Numbered from the stretch's first letter, positions 10,087 through 18,867 are shown. The stretch: 64,000 nt of DNA from Flavobacterium sp. N1736 (GCF_025947065.1 NZ_CP109994.1:4526001-4590000), one strand, 5' to 3'. Notes: a model not told the origin generated them from the letters alone. Made by a program: numbers and translations.

Positions 10087-11841
10087 ATGAAAAAAATAAT
10101 TATAACAGTACAGCTATTAGTTTCAATTACAGTTTTCGGACAAGGTTTTTTACACAGAGACGGACAGAAAATTGTTGATGGAAACGGAAAAAATATAATA
10201 TTAAGAGGATTAGGCGTTGGGGGCTGGATGGTTCAGGAAGGCTATATGTTACAAACACAGCCTTTTGCAAGTCCGCAATATATGATAAAACAAAAAATTC
10301 AGGACGTAATTGGCGAAGAAGGAACCAAAGAATTTTATGCAGCCTATAAAGCAAACGGAATTACAAAACGAGACGTTGATTCGCTGGCAAAATGGGGATT
10401 TAATTCCATTCGATTACCAATGCATTACAATTTATATACACCGCCAATTGAGCAGGAAAAAAATGGTGAAATAACCTGGATTGAAGAAGGTTTTACCATG
10501 ACAGATAATTTGGTAAAATGGTGTGCCGAGAATAAAATTTACCTTATTCTGGATTTGCATGCAACGCCCGGAGGTCAGGGAAATGATGCTGCAATTTCTG
10601 ATTACGACACTACAAAACCATCCTTATGGCAAAGTGATGCCAATCAGAAAAAAATGATTGCACTTTGGAAAAAACTGGCTTCGAGATACAGAGACAATCC
10701 ATGGATTGGGGCTTACGATATTATCAACGAACCAAACTGGAATTTTACCGGAACCAATAAAAATGGCTGCGACGAAAACTCAAACGGACCTTTAAGAGAC
10801 TTGATGGTTCAGGTGACAAAAGCAATTCGTGAAGTCGATACAAACCATTTAATTTTTATTGAAGGAAATTGCTGGGGAAATAATTACAAAGGAATTTTTC
10901 CTTTATGGGATGAAAATATGGCGTTGAGTTTTCATAAATACTGGAATTACAATACAACAGCTTCTATCCAGAAAATGCTCGATTACAGACAGCAATACAA
11001 CGTTCCGATCTGGTTGGGAGAAAGTGGAGAAAACTCAAATGTTTGGTTTAAAGATGCCTTGACATTAGTAGAAACCAACAATATTGGATGGGCTTTTTGG
11101 CCAATGAAAAAAATTGAAAATATTGCCGGAGTAACTTCTGTAACCAAAATTCCGGAGTATGATGTTTTACTAAAATACTGGAAAGACGGCGGAGAAAAAC
11201 CATCGGAAGATTTTGCTAAAAAAGCATTGATGAAAATGGCGGATAATTACAAAATGGAAAATGTAACCGTAAAACCGGATGTAATTGATGCCATGTTCAG
11301 ACAAGTGCAGACGAATGATACAAAACCGTATAAAAAACACAGAATTCCGGGAAAAATTGCGGCAACGCATTATGATTTAGGAACGAATGAAAAAGCATAT
11401 TCAGACAAAGATTTTGTGAATTACAGAGTCGAAACCGGAAAATTTGATCAATGGAATAAAGGCAATACGATGCGAAATGATGGTGTCGACATTTTACCCT
11501 GCAAAGATTCAGGCTCAAACGGTTATCAGGTTTCTTTTATTGAAGATGGAGAATGGCTGCAATACACCATTGAAGCTGCAAAAAGTGGCGTATACAATGT
11601 AGCAATTCGTTATTCTGGCGAAGCAGAAGGCAAACTTCATTTAGAGATTGAAAATGGCAAAAAATCAGAACCAATTTCGCTTTCAAAAACAGGAAATAAT
11701 GACAAATGGGAAACAATTGTTTTATCAGGAATTGAATTAAAAAAAGGAACAAATAAAATCAAAGTAGTTTTTGATAAAGGAGGTTTCAATTTGAATTATT
11801 TAGAATTCTCTGAAGCCAAAAAAAGTCAACCTAAAAAATAA
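10087..11841 (+). CDS. GH5-family glucanase with C-terminal CBM6-like module
   Basis: 584 aa. The signal peptide ends at VFGQ. The GH5 barrel covers about 25-380: GLGVGGWMVQEGY, the acid/base Glu215 in IINEPNW and the nucleophile Glu312 in WLGESGEN. After a linker (380-430), residues about 435-578 look like a CBM6-type beta-sandwich (DGEWLQYTIEAAKSGVYNV, then WETIVLSGIEL and LNYLEFSE). It resembles the exo-beta-1,3-glucanase-like branch of GH5 more than cellulases. It lies 25 bp after a GH30 gene and in the same operon. The role is probably to remove beta-1,3 or beta-1,6 glucose units; the linkage cannot be read from sequence alone. Confidence 0.88.
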   Translation: MKKIIITVQLLVSITVFGQGFLHRDGQKIVDGNGKNIILRGLGVGGWMVQEGYMLQTQPFASPQYMIKQKIQDVIGEEGTKEFYAAYKANGITKRDVDSLAKWGFNSIRLPMHYNLYTPPIEQEKNGEITWIEEGFTMTDNLVKWCAENKIYLILDLHATPGGQGNDAAISDYDTTKPSLWQSDANQKKMIALWKKLASRYRDNPWIGAYDIINEPNWNFTGTNKNGCDENSNGPLRDLMVQVTKAIREVDTNHLIFIEGNCWGNNYKGIFPLWDENMALSFHKYWNYNTTASIQKMLDYRQQYNVPIWLGESGENSNVWFKDALTLVETNNIGWAFWPMKKIENIAGVTSVTKIPEYDVLLKYWKDGGEKPSEDFAKKALMKMADNYKMENVTVKPDVIDAMFRQVQTNDTKPYKKHRIPGKIAATHYDLGTNEKAYSDKDFVNYRVETGKFDQWNKGNTMRNDGVDILPCKDSGSNGYQVSFIEDGEWLQYTIEAAKSGVYNVAIRYSGEAEGKLHLEIENGKKSEPISLSKTGNNDKWETIVLSGIELKKGTNKIKVVFDKGGFNLNYLEFSEAKKSQPKK

Positions 11842-11847
11842 AACCAT

Positions 11848-11889
11848 ACTCCGTAGGAGTTAAATGTTGGCAGATTAAATGTTGGTAGA
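11848..11889 (+). repeat. Palindrome plus 15-bp tandem repeat
   Basis: ACTCC-GTA-GGAGT (11848-11860) is followed by two tandem 15-mers, TTAAATGTTGGCAGA (11860-11874) and TTAAATGTTGGTAGA (11875-11889), which differ at one base. The element lies just after the GH5 stop in the longest gap of the PUL. Confidence 0.6.
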
Positions 11890-11969
11890 ATTATTTTATT
11901 GAATAAAATTTTAAACCGTATACACATGTTGTCTTTAATATTGACTATAGTTGAATTTTTAATTAACAT

Positions 11970-11977
11970 TATTTTTG
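11970..11977 (+). promoter_or_regulatory. Candidate internal promoter (-7 element)
   Basis: TATTTTTG matches TAnnTTTG. A TTG at 11951-11953 lies 16 bp upstream. It would drive the downstream EEP-GH30-GH3 group from a second promoter inside the PUL. Confidence 0.35.
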
Positions 11978-12039
11978 GAGTTAATTTTTTTCTTTAAGGC
12001 TAATGAAATGGTAGCTTTACCGAATTAAAATTTTTAAAA

Positions 12040-12879
12040 ATGAAAAAAGTAAATGCGTTTTATTTAGTCGTAATCCTAATTTTTGTTAGTGGTTCATTCT
12101 ATGGTCAGAATTTAAAAATGATGACCTATAATATTCGTTTAGATGTTGCTTCAGATGGAGAAAATGCCTGGGCAAACAGAAAATATTTTTTCACATCGCA
12201 AATAAAGTTTTACAGTCCTGATATTTTTGGTATTCAGGAAGCACTTCCAAATCAGGTTATTGATATAGCTTCGGCTTTGTCTGAGTATAACAAATTTGGA
12301 ATTGGACGAGAAGAAAAAGGAGAAGGAGAAGCCTGTACGATTTACTATAAAAAAGATCGTTTTCAGGTTGATAAAATAAATACATTTTGGTTGTCGGAAA
12401 ACCCTAATGTAGTTTCCAGAGGTTGGGATGCTGCTTGTAACAGAGTCTGTACGTCGGCTCTTTTTAAAGATTTAAAAACAAAAAAGTTTTTTTGGGTTTT
12501 TAACCTGCATCTCGACCATGTTGGAAACGAGGCAAGAGTAAAAGGAGTACAATTAGTGCTTTCGAAAATAAAAGAGTTCAATACTAAAAATTATCCCGTT
12601 TTTCTGATGGGAGATTTTAATTCAGAACCCGATACGCCTCAAATTGCCGAAATAAAAAAAGTAATGAATGATACGAAAGATGTTTCAGTAGAAAAACCTT
12701 TTGGCCCATACGGAACTTTTAATGATTTTGAACATAATAAGCCGGTAACACTATTATTAGATTATATTTTTATTTCTAAAAATAGCGGGTTAACAGTTCA
12801 AAAACATGCAGTATTAAGTGATTCAAAAGATTTAAAATATCCATCGGATCATTTGCCCGTTTTAATAGAAATACATTAA
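12040..12879 (+). CDS. Secreted endonuclease/exonuclease/phosphatase-family protein
   Basis: 279 aa with a signal peptide (ending near SFYGQ). EEP-fold motifs: MTYNIRLD at the start, FGIQEALP, NLHLDHVG, MGDFNSEPDTP and SDHLPVLIE at the end, covering the metal and phosphate-binding residues (Asn, Glu, His, Asp-Asn, Asp-His). The family includes DNase I, sphingomyelinase and inositol-phosphate phosphatases; exported PUL-linked members probably act on a phosphodiester or phosphoester in the target material. It starts after the only long gap in the PUL (198 bp) and is followed 2 bp later by a GH30 gene. The substrate is unknown. Confidence 0.85.
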   Translation: MKKVNAFYLVVILIFVSGSFYGQNLKMMTYNIRLDVASDGENAWANRKYFFTSQIKFYSPDIFGIQEALPNQVIDIASALSEYNKFGIGREEKGEGEACTIYYKKDRFQVDKINTFWLSENPNVVSRGWDAACNRVCTSALFKDLKTKKFFWVFNLHLDHVGNEARVKGVQLVLSKIKEFNTKNYPVFLMGDFNSEPDTPQIAEIKKVMNDTKDVSVEKPFGPYGTFNDFEHNKPVTLLLDYIFISKNSGLTVQKHAVLSDSKDLKYPSDHLPVLIEIH

Positions 12880-12881
12880 AA

Positions 12882-14306
12882 ATGAAAAACATCAACAAAA
12901 AACTTCAGATTTTACTTTTATTGCCGCTAATTGCAGTTCAGATAAAATGTGGAACTTCAAAAAATTCAGCATCAGCTTCCGGTAAAGCAGAATCGTGGAT
13001 TACAACAACCGACGAGACTTCAAAACTTCAAAAGCAAAATGATTTGATTTTTAATACACAAACCAACGCAAACCAGACTATTGAAGTAAATCCTTCTCAG
13101 AAATTTCAAACCATCGAAGGTTTCGGATTTTCATTAACGGGAGGAAGCGCTCAGGCAATTTTAAAATTGGATAAAGCAAAAAAAGAAGCATTGCTTCAGG
13201 AATTGTTTTCCAGAAAAGAAGATGCAATTGGGTTGAGTTATCTTCGAATTAGCATTGGAGCTTCTGATTTAAATGAAAGTGTTTTTTCGTATGATGATAT
13301 GCCGGAAGGCCAGACAGATTTAAAACTGGAACATTTTAATCTGGGACCAGATCTTAAAGATGTTGTGCCCTTGTTAAAAGAAATTTTAGCGATAAATCCT
13401 AAAATAAAAATTATGGGTTCGCCGTGGTCACCGCCAGTTTGGATGAAAGACAACGGAAGCTCAAAAGGAGGAAGTTTACAGCCAAAATATTATCAGGTTT
13501 ATGCCGAATATTTTGTAAAATATATTCAGGCAATGAAAGCACAGGGAATTGTAATTGATGCGATAACGCCACAAAACGAACCATTGCATCCGGGAAATAA
13601 CCCAAGTTTATTGATGCTTGCAGAACAACAAGCGGAATTTATTAAAAACAATTTAGGTCCGGCATTCGCCAAAGCGAATATTAGAACCAAAATTGTGGTT
13701 TACGATCACAATTGCAACAAACCGGAATATCCTTTAACGATTTTAAACGATCCGAAAGCATTGCCATTTGTTGCCGGTTCAGCATTCCATTTATACGAAG
13801 GAGATATTAGTGCATTATCAACAGTTCACAATGCATATCCAAACAAAGATTTATATTTTACAGAACAATATACAGGATCAAAAAGCAGTTTCGAATCTGA
13901 TTTAAAATGGAGCGTAAAAAATGTTGTAATTGGTTCAATGCGTAACTGGAGCGTAAACGCGCTTTCGTGGGGATTGGCAAATGACGAATATTACAAACCA
14001 TTTACGCCAGGCGGATGTTCGACCTGTAAAGGCGCATTAATGATCGATCAGGCACAAAATATTAAAAGAGAAGTAGGATATTATATTATAGGTCATGCTT
14101 CTAAATTTGTTCCTGAAGGATCTGTTAGAATCGAAAGTAATATTGCAGGTAATTTACACAATGTTGCTTTTAAAACGCCATCAGGACAAATCGTTTTAAT
14201 TGTCGAAAACGACGGAACTTCAGCAGAATCATTCAATATAAAATACAATCAAAAACAAATTTCAACTACCTTAAACGCTGGTGCAGTGGCAACTTACGTT
14301 TGGTAA
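12882..14306 (+). CDS. GH30-family glycosidase lipoprotein, second type, copy 2
   Basis: 474 aa, lipoprotein with Cys23 (VQIKC). Acid/base Glu233 in PQNEPLH and nucleophile Glu328 in FTEQY. It aligns along its full length with the GH30 encoded at 8604-10061 (GFGFSLTGGSAQA, SPWSPPVWMKD, GGCSTCKGAL), so the PUL holds two pairs of GH30 paralogues. It starts 2 bp after the EEP gene, so the two are almost certainly co-translated. Presence of two lipidated enzymes of one subgroup suggests differing chain-length or branch preference. Confidence 0.88.
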   Translation: MKNINKKLQILLLLPLIAVQIKCGTSKNSASASGKAESWITTTDETSKLQKQNDLIFNTQTNANQTIEVNPSQKFQTIEGFGFSLTGGSAQAILKLDKAKKEALLQELFSRKEDAIGLSYLRISIGASDLNESVFSYDDMPEGQTDLKLEHFNLGPDLKDVVPLLKEILAINPKIKIMGSPWSPPVWMKDNGSSKGGSLQPKYYQVYAEYFVKYIQAMKAQGIVIDAITPQNEPLHPGNNPSLLMLAEQQAEFIKNNLGPAFAKANIRTKIVVYDHNCNKPEYPLTILNDPKALPFVAGSAFHLYEGDISALSTVHNAYPNKDLYFTEQYTGSKSSFESDLKWSVKNVVIGSMRNWSVNALSWGLANDEYYKPFTPGGCSTCKGALMIDQAQNIKREVGYYIIGHASKFVPEGSVRIESNIAGNLHNVAFKTPSGQIVLIVENDGTSAESFNIKYNQKQISTTLNAGAVATYVW

Positions 14307-14320
14307 TCAAAATTAAATTC

Positions 14321-16549
14321 ATGAAGAAATTAACCACATTTGCCTTGTTGATGGTGTCGTTTTTTGCGATCGCTCAACAAGAAACAATCGATCAGAAAGT
14401 AAATGCTTTATTGAAAAAAATGACCATTGAAGAAAAAATAGGTCAGTTAAATCAATATACCGGAGATAACTCTGCAACAGGACCAATCACCATAAACCCA
14501 AACAAACAAGCGGAGATAAAAGCAGGTTTAGTTGGTTCGATGTTGAATATCATCGGAACAAAATACACCAGACAATATCAGGAATTGGCGATGCAATCAC
14601 GCTTAAAAATCCCGTTGTTATTTGGTCAGGACGTAATTCACGGATACAAAACAACATTTCCAATCCCGTTGGCCGAAGCAGCGAGCTGGGATTTGCAAGC
14701 CATTGAATTAGCAGCCAGAGTTGCGGCTACAGAAGCATCTGCAAGCGGAATTCACTGGACATTTGCACCAATGGTAGATATTGGTCGTGACCCACGTTGG
14801 GGACGCGTAATGGAAGGCGCCGGAGAAGATACCTACTTAGGTTCTAAAATAGCTTACGCCAGAGTAAAAGGATTTCAGGGAAATAAATTAGGAGATTTAA
14901 ACTCCGTTATGGCGTGCGTAAAACACTTTGCAGCGTATGGCGCAGGAGTTGGCGGACGAGATTATAACTCCGTAGATATGAGCGAACGCATGTTGTTCGA
15001 AACGTATTTACCGCCATTTAAAGCCGCTCTTGATGCAGGTGCAGCAACTTTTATGAACTCATTCAATGATTTAAACGGAATTCCGGCTACAGGAAATGCA
15101 CATTTACAACGCGATATTTTAAAAGGAAAATGGAACTTTCAGGGATTCGTAGTTTCAGATTGGGGTTCTATTGGCGAAATGGTAGCACACGGATATTCAA
15201 AAGATCTTAAAGCTGCAGCACTTTCTGCCATTACAGCCGGAAGTGATATGGATATGGAAAGTAATGCGTACCGTTATAATTTAGCCGAATTAGTAAAAGA
15301 AGGTAAAGTTTCTATCGATTTAATTGATGATGCTGTAAAACGTATTCTTCGTAAAAAATATGAATTAGGATTATTTGATGATCCATACCGATATTCAGAT
15401 GAAAAAAGAGCCGAAAAAACCCTGAGTAATCCTGAAAACAGAAAAGCAGCGCTTGAAGTAGCTCAAAAAAGTATCGTTTTATTAAAGAATGATAACCAAA
15501 CATTGCCAATCTCTAAAAATGTAAAAACAATCGCATTTATTGGACCAATGGTAAAAGAATACAAAGCCAATATGGGATTTTGGTCTGTAGAATTACCGGA
15601 CGTTAATTATGATAAATGGGTCGTTTCACAATGGGATGGTTTACAAAATAAAGTCGGCAAAAACACCAAATTGCTTTATGCAAAAGGCTGTGAAGTAGAC
15701 GGAGATAATAAAGATGGTTTTGCAGAAGCCGTTGCAACTGCAAAACAAGCCGATATTGTTATTTTAAGTATTGGTGAAAGACGCGATATGAGCGGTGAAG
15801 CAAAAAGCCGAAGCGATCTACATTTACCGGGCGTTCAGGAAGATTTAGTAAAAGCAATTCAGGCAACAGGAAAACCGGTTGTAGTTTTGGTAAACGCAGG
15901 AAGACCTCTTATTTTTAACTGGACAGCAGATAACGTTCCGGCAATTGTATATACGTGGTGGTTAGGTACAGAAGCAGGAAATGCAATCGCGAATGTTTTA
16001 TTTGGAGATTATAATCCGTCTGGAAAATTGCCAATGACATTCCCGAGAGAAGTTGGGCAAGTGCCAATTTATTACAACCATTTCAGTACCGGAAGACCGG
16101 CAAAAGATGAAGACTCAAAAAACTACGTTTCAGCTTATATCGATTTAAAAAACTCACCTAAATTTCCTTTCGGATACGGATTGAGTTATACACAATTTGG
16201 TTATAAAGATTTGAAATTATCTTCGACTAAAATAAAAAGCAACGAAACCATTAAAGTTTCATTTCAATTAGCAAATATTGGAAAAGTAGCCGGAGAAGAA
16301 GTAGTACAATTGTATTTAAAAGACAAATTTGGATCTGTAGTTCGACCGGTTTTAGAATTAAGAGATTTTCAAAAAGTAAAATTAAATGCAGGAGAATCGA
16401 AAACAATTGAATTTACAATTGACAAAGAAAAACTTTCTTTCTACAATGATAAATTAGAATGGAATGCAGAACCGGGAGATTTTGAAGTAATGATTGGAAC
16501 TTCGTCTGCCGATATTAAATTAAGATCTGACTTTGAATTAGTACAATAA
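14321..16549 (+). CDS. bglX: GH3-family beta-glucosidase
   Basis: 742 aa from the ATG at 14321, preferred over the one 21 bp upstream because it begins a clean signal peptide (MKKLTTFALLMVSFFAIAQ). GH3 N-domain (about 25-370) with DIGRDPRWGR and the nucleophile Asp280 in GFVVSDWGS, GH3 C-domain (IAFIGPM, LVNAGRPL), and a C-terminal fibronectin-III-like domain (from about 640). The protein is periplasmic and finishes the breakdown of imported oligosaccharides to glucose. It ends the operon. GH3 next to GH30 is the core enzyme pair of characterised Bacteroides beta-1,6-glucan PULs (established knowledge); the gene symbol is by similarity to BglX. Confidence 0.93.
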   Translation: MKKLTTFALLMVSFFAIAQQETIDQKVNALLKKMTIEEKIGQLNQYTGDNSATGPITINPNKQAEIKAGLVGSMLNIIGTKYTRQYQELAMQSRLKIPLLFGQDVIHGYKTTFPIPLAEAASWDLQAIELAARVAATEASASGIHWTFAPMVDIGRDPRWGRVMEGAGEDTYLGSKIAYARVKGFQGNKLGDLNSVMACVKHFAAYGAGVGGRDYNSVDMSERMLFETYLPPFKAALDAGAATFMNSFNDLNGIPATGNAHLQRDILKGKWNFQGFVVSDWGSIGEMVAHGYSKDLKAAALSAITAGSDMDMESNAYRYNLAELVKEGKVSIDLIDDAVKRILRKKYELGLFDDPYRYSDEKRAEKTLSNPENRKAALEVAQKSIVLLKNDNQTLPISKNVKTIAFIGPMVKEYKANMGFWSVELPDVNYDKWVVSQWDGLQNKVGKNTKLLYAKGCEVDGDNKDGFAEAVATAKQADIVILSIGERRDMSGEAKSRSDLHLPGVQEDLVKAIQATGKPVVVLVNAGRPLIFNWTADNVPAIVYTWWLGTEAGNAIANVLFGDYNPSGKLPMTFPREVGQVPIYYNHFSTGRPAKDEDSKNYVSAYIDLKNSPKFPFGYGLSYTQFGYKDLKLSSTKIKSNETIKVSFQLANIGKVAGEEVVQLYLKDKFGSVVRPVLELRDFQKVKLNAGESKTIEFTIDKEKLSFYNDKLEWNAEPGDFEVMIGTSSADIKLRSDFELVQ

Positions 16550-16564
16550 ACAGAAGTCAATTAA

Positions 16565-16638
16565 AATTGGCGTTATGGATTTTATAAGCGTTTCTGAATT
16601 ATTTCAAGACCGTGTTTATAAAATCCATAGCGCCAATT
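16565..16638. repeat. 23-bp inverted repeat running into a coding sequence
   Basis: Left arm 16565-16587 and right arm 16616-16638 are complementary at 22 of 23 positions, with a 28 nt loop. The left arm lies downstream of the small minus-strand gene; the right arm lies inside its last codons. It could end transcription from both the PUL and the convergent small gene. Confidence 0.75.
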
Positions 16639-16856
16639 CCTTTATACGATGCATATAACGCTTTATCAAAAGCCTCGCGTTTTGCTTTTTTATCTTTTGC
16701 CTCAGTTTCAACAATCATTTGATTGAAAATTTTCTCCTGCTCTTCACTATATTTTATAGAAGCTTCTAAAAGATCATTTTTTGATACTAATCCAAAAGAA
16801 GAGTATATTCTCTTCATAAGCTTCTTGTTCAGTTTTTCCAGATTTGAAATGCTCAT
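16599..16856 (-). CDS. Small hypothetical protein
   Basis: 85 aa, not recognised. Highly charged and almost all helical (KLNKKLMKRIYSSFG, EEQEKIFNQMIVETEAKDKKAKREAF), with no signal peptide, no Cys and no transmembrane segment; it could be a small coiled-coil protein. It converges on the PUL. Its 3' end forms a long hairpin with downstream DNA, so the last eight codons or so may have been shaped by an inverted duplication. It might also not be expressed. Confidence 0.45.
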   Translation of the reverse strand: MSISNLEKLNKKLMKRIYSSFGLVSKNDLLEASIKYSEEQEKIFNQMIVETEAKDKKAKREAFDKALYASYKGIGAMDFINTVLK

Positions 16857-17211
16857 ATTAAATCAATTTAACTTTCCTAATATAACAGACTACTACTTTC
16901 ATGTTTTGTTACAGATTTGTAACAATAAAACGATCAATTACATAAATTTCCTTAGTAATTACCTTTTTTTTGTGTCTTTTGTTGAAAAAACAACAAGTTA
17001 CGATTTTAATGTGTTATTATGACGCAATGTACTTATTTTTTTAATTTGTTTTATATTTTTAAGTAAAAATTGTGATTTTAACACTTATTTATTTGAAGCC
17101 GTTTTTTTAAGATCTGATAAACTTGAATCTGAGAAAAATGCCTCGGTTTTATAAAAATGAATTAAATTGCAGAGCCAATCTAAAATGAAAGTTGTAATTA
17201 ATTAAAATTAA
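16857..17211. other. Intergenic gap, nothing definite
   Basis: A 355 bp AT-rich divergent gap between the small hypothetical gene and the Nudix regulator. I find no good TTG-N17..23-TAnnTTTG promoter, no strong hairpin and no coding frame of note. Confidence 0.5.
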
Positions 17212-17967
17212 ATGTTAAAAGACATTATAGAAAATAATCAAAATTATCAACCCGGACTTTCGATAGATTGCGTGATTTTTGGTTTTCATGATAATCAGTT
17301 AAAAGTATTATTAATCAAAATTCCGCATCAGGATACATGGTCATTGCCCGGAGGATTTATACCTATAGATCAGGATATTGACACGGCAGCTGTGACTGTT
17401 TTAAATGAAAGAACAGGCGTAGAAGGGATCTTTTTGAGACAATTTGCCACTTTTGGAAAAATAAAACGCAACGATCAGCATTTTAGCGAAGAAGTTTTAG
17501 AATATTTAAAGATTGAAGAATCAAAAGGAAAATGGCTTACACAACGCTTTGTAACAATTGGCTATTATGCGTTGGTTGACTTTTTAAAAACAATTCCGAA
17601 ACCTGTAAATAAAGACGAAATCATAGAATGGATTGACCATAAAGAAGTGCCGAAACTTATTTTAGATCATAAAGAAATTCTCGATAAAGCATTGGATACT
17701 TTACGAATTGAACTTAATTTAATGCCGGTTGGATATAACTTATTACCCGAGAAATTTACGATTCCGGAACTCCAGAAATTATATGAAACAATTCTGGACA
17801 AAAAGCTGGACAGAAGAAATTTTCTCCGAAAAATAACCAATATCGGAATCCTGACAAAACTCGACGAAAAGAAAAGCAACGTCGCACATAAAGCTCCAAA
17901 TTTATATACTTTTGATAAAGATAAATACGAAGAAGTCCTTAAAAACGGATTGAATCAAGGCTGGTAA
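17212..17967 (+). CDS. Nudix-fold transcriptional regulator (NrtR/AraR-like)
   Basis: 251 aa. N-terminal Nudix fold (about 18-150: DCVIFGFHDNQLKVLLIK, SLPGGFIP) and C-terminal winged helix (about 175-245: FTIPELQKLYETILDKKLDRRNFLRKI). In the Nudix box the catalytic RExxEE core is replaced: the segment reads VTVLNERTGV, with Arg-Glu lost and the second Glu of the EE pair turned to Arg. Loss of catalysis with retention of the fold is known for Bacteroidetes NrtR-family regulators, such as the arabinose regulator AraR, that bind a sugar ligand. It may regulate sugar metabolism elsewhere; no obvious target is adjacent. It is monocistronic, ended by a hairpin. Confidence 0.85.
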   Translation: MLKDIIENNQNYQPGLSIDCVIFGFHDNQLKVLLIKIPHQDTWSLPGGFIPIDQDIDTAAVTVLNERTGVEGIFLRQFATFGKIKRNDQHFSEEVLEYLKIEESKGKWLTQRFVTIGYYALVDFLKTIPKPVNKDEIIEWIDHKEVPKLILDHKEILDKALDTLRIELNLMPVGYNLLPEKFTIPELQKLYETILDKKLDRRNFLRKITNIGILTKLDEKKSNVAHKAPNLYTFDKDKYEEVLKNGLNQGW

Positions 17968-17983
17968 AACATAGTCAACAGAG

Positions 17984-18012
17984 ACCCGACAGGTTTCAAA
18001 AACCTGTCGGGT
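17984..18012. terminator. Bidirectional hairpin (CCCGACAGGTTT element)
   Basis: ACCCGACAGGTTT (17984-17996) and AAACCTGTCGGGT (18000-18012) are perfect 13-bp arms around a 3 nt loop. It lies between the convergent Nudix regulator and alkB and can serve both. A near-identical element occurs at 21836-21868. Confidence 0.75.
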
Positions 18013-18026
18013 TTAGTAATATGAGT

Positions 18027-18635
18027 TTACTCAACAATAGTTCTAAAAGTCAGGTTTACTCTGGGTTTTGATGTTGTTTTGGTCGGTGGTAAACGATGTA
18101 GCCAATGCGTTTGCGTAGTATCTTTCATCACCAATAAACTGCCGTGTTCTAAGATTAAAGAAACCGTTTCTTTGGTTTCTTTATGTTTGAAAGCAAACTT
18201 TCTTTCCGCACCAAAACTTACCGACCCAATTGCGCCATTCTTTTTCAAATCCTTTTCAGCATCGCTGTGCCACGCCATCCCTTCATCGCCGGAATGATAT
18301 AAATTAAGTAAGCAAGAATTGAATCTTTCGCCTGTTTCTTGTTCAATAACAGCTTTTAATTCAAGTAATTCCTTTGTCCACGGAAGTGCCTTTTTAGTGG
18401 TATTCGAATACGTATATTCAAAACCCGAATCGCCATACCAAGCCACTTTTCGTTTCGTAAGAATTAATTTTCCGAAGATAATGGCTTCATCATTTTTCCA
18501 TTCAATAGTATTTAAAAGCACATCTAAATAATGATTAGATTGTTCTCTGGAAAATAGTTTCCCGTAATAATTTACAGTTCCGTCTTTAGGAAGCAGATTT
18601 GTCGTTTCGTCAGTTTCGGGATTAAATAAGTCCAT
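18027..18635 (-). CDS. alkB: AlkB-like DNA dealkylase (2OG-Fe(II) dioxygenase)
   Basis: 202 aa, ALKBH2/3-like. It oxidatively removes 1-methyladenine and 3-methylcytosine from DNA using 2-oxoglutarate and Fe(II). Visible motifs: the metal ligands in WHSDAEKDL, the distal His in THWLHRLPP, and the oxoglutarate-binding Arg pair in PRVNLTFRTI. It is the last gene of a four-gene alkylation-repair cluster; its start overlaps the preceding Ada-domain gene by 14 bp, which indicates translational coupling. Confidence 0.92.
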   Translation of the reverse strand: MDLFNPETDETTNLLPKDGTVNYYGKLFSREQSNHYLDVLLNTIEWKNDEAIIFGKLILTKRKVAWYGDSGFEYTYSNTTKKALPWTKELLELKAVIEQETGERFNSCLLNLYHSGDEGMAWHSDAEKDLKKNGAIGSVSFGAERKFAFKHKETKETVSLILEHGSLLVMKDTTQTHWLHRLPPTKTTSKPRVNLTFRTIVE

Positions 18636-18867
18636 TTTTCCAGTTTTGATATTCGGTTTTCATACAATGTCCGCAAGGTCTGAAACCATTTTGTCTTGCT
18701 TCGCTTTCAGATAAAAAGAAAACCCGATTTTCTCGTTTCATTCTTTTACCCGAAGAGCATTTTAAAGTTCCGTAGATTTTTAGTTTTCGGTTTCCACCAA
18801 AGCAAATTTCCGTATTTTTAATTTTATTTCGGAGATTTAAATCTGAAATTTCTAGATGTTGAATCAT
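18622..18867 (-). CDS. Stand-alone Ada-type metal-binding domain protein
   Basis: 81 aa that match only the N-terminal Zn domain of Ada (methylphosphotriester sensor). KIYGTLKC, FFLSESEARQNGFRPCGHC are clear. Relative to E. coli Ada Cys38/42/69/72, Cys37, Cys65 and Cys68 are present but the Cys42 position is Lys41. The putative methyl-acceptor Cys is therefore kept while one zinc ligand is changed. It is encoded between a 2OG oxygenase and alkB, while the AraC-MGMT part of Ada is a separate gene upstream. It could be a separate sensor subunit, or a domain with another role such as binding damaged DNA. Confidence 0.8.
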   Translation of the reverse strand: MIQHLEISDLNLRNKIKNTEICFGGNRKLKIYGTLKCSSGKRMKRENRVFFLSESEARQNGFRPCGHCMKTEYQNWKNGLI

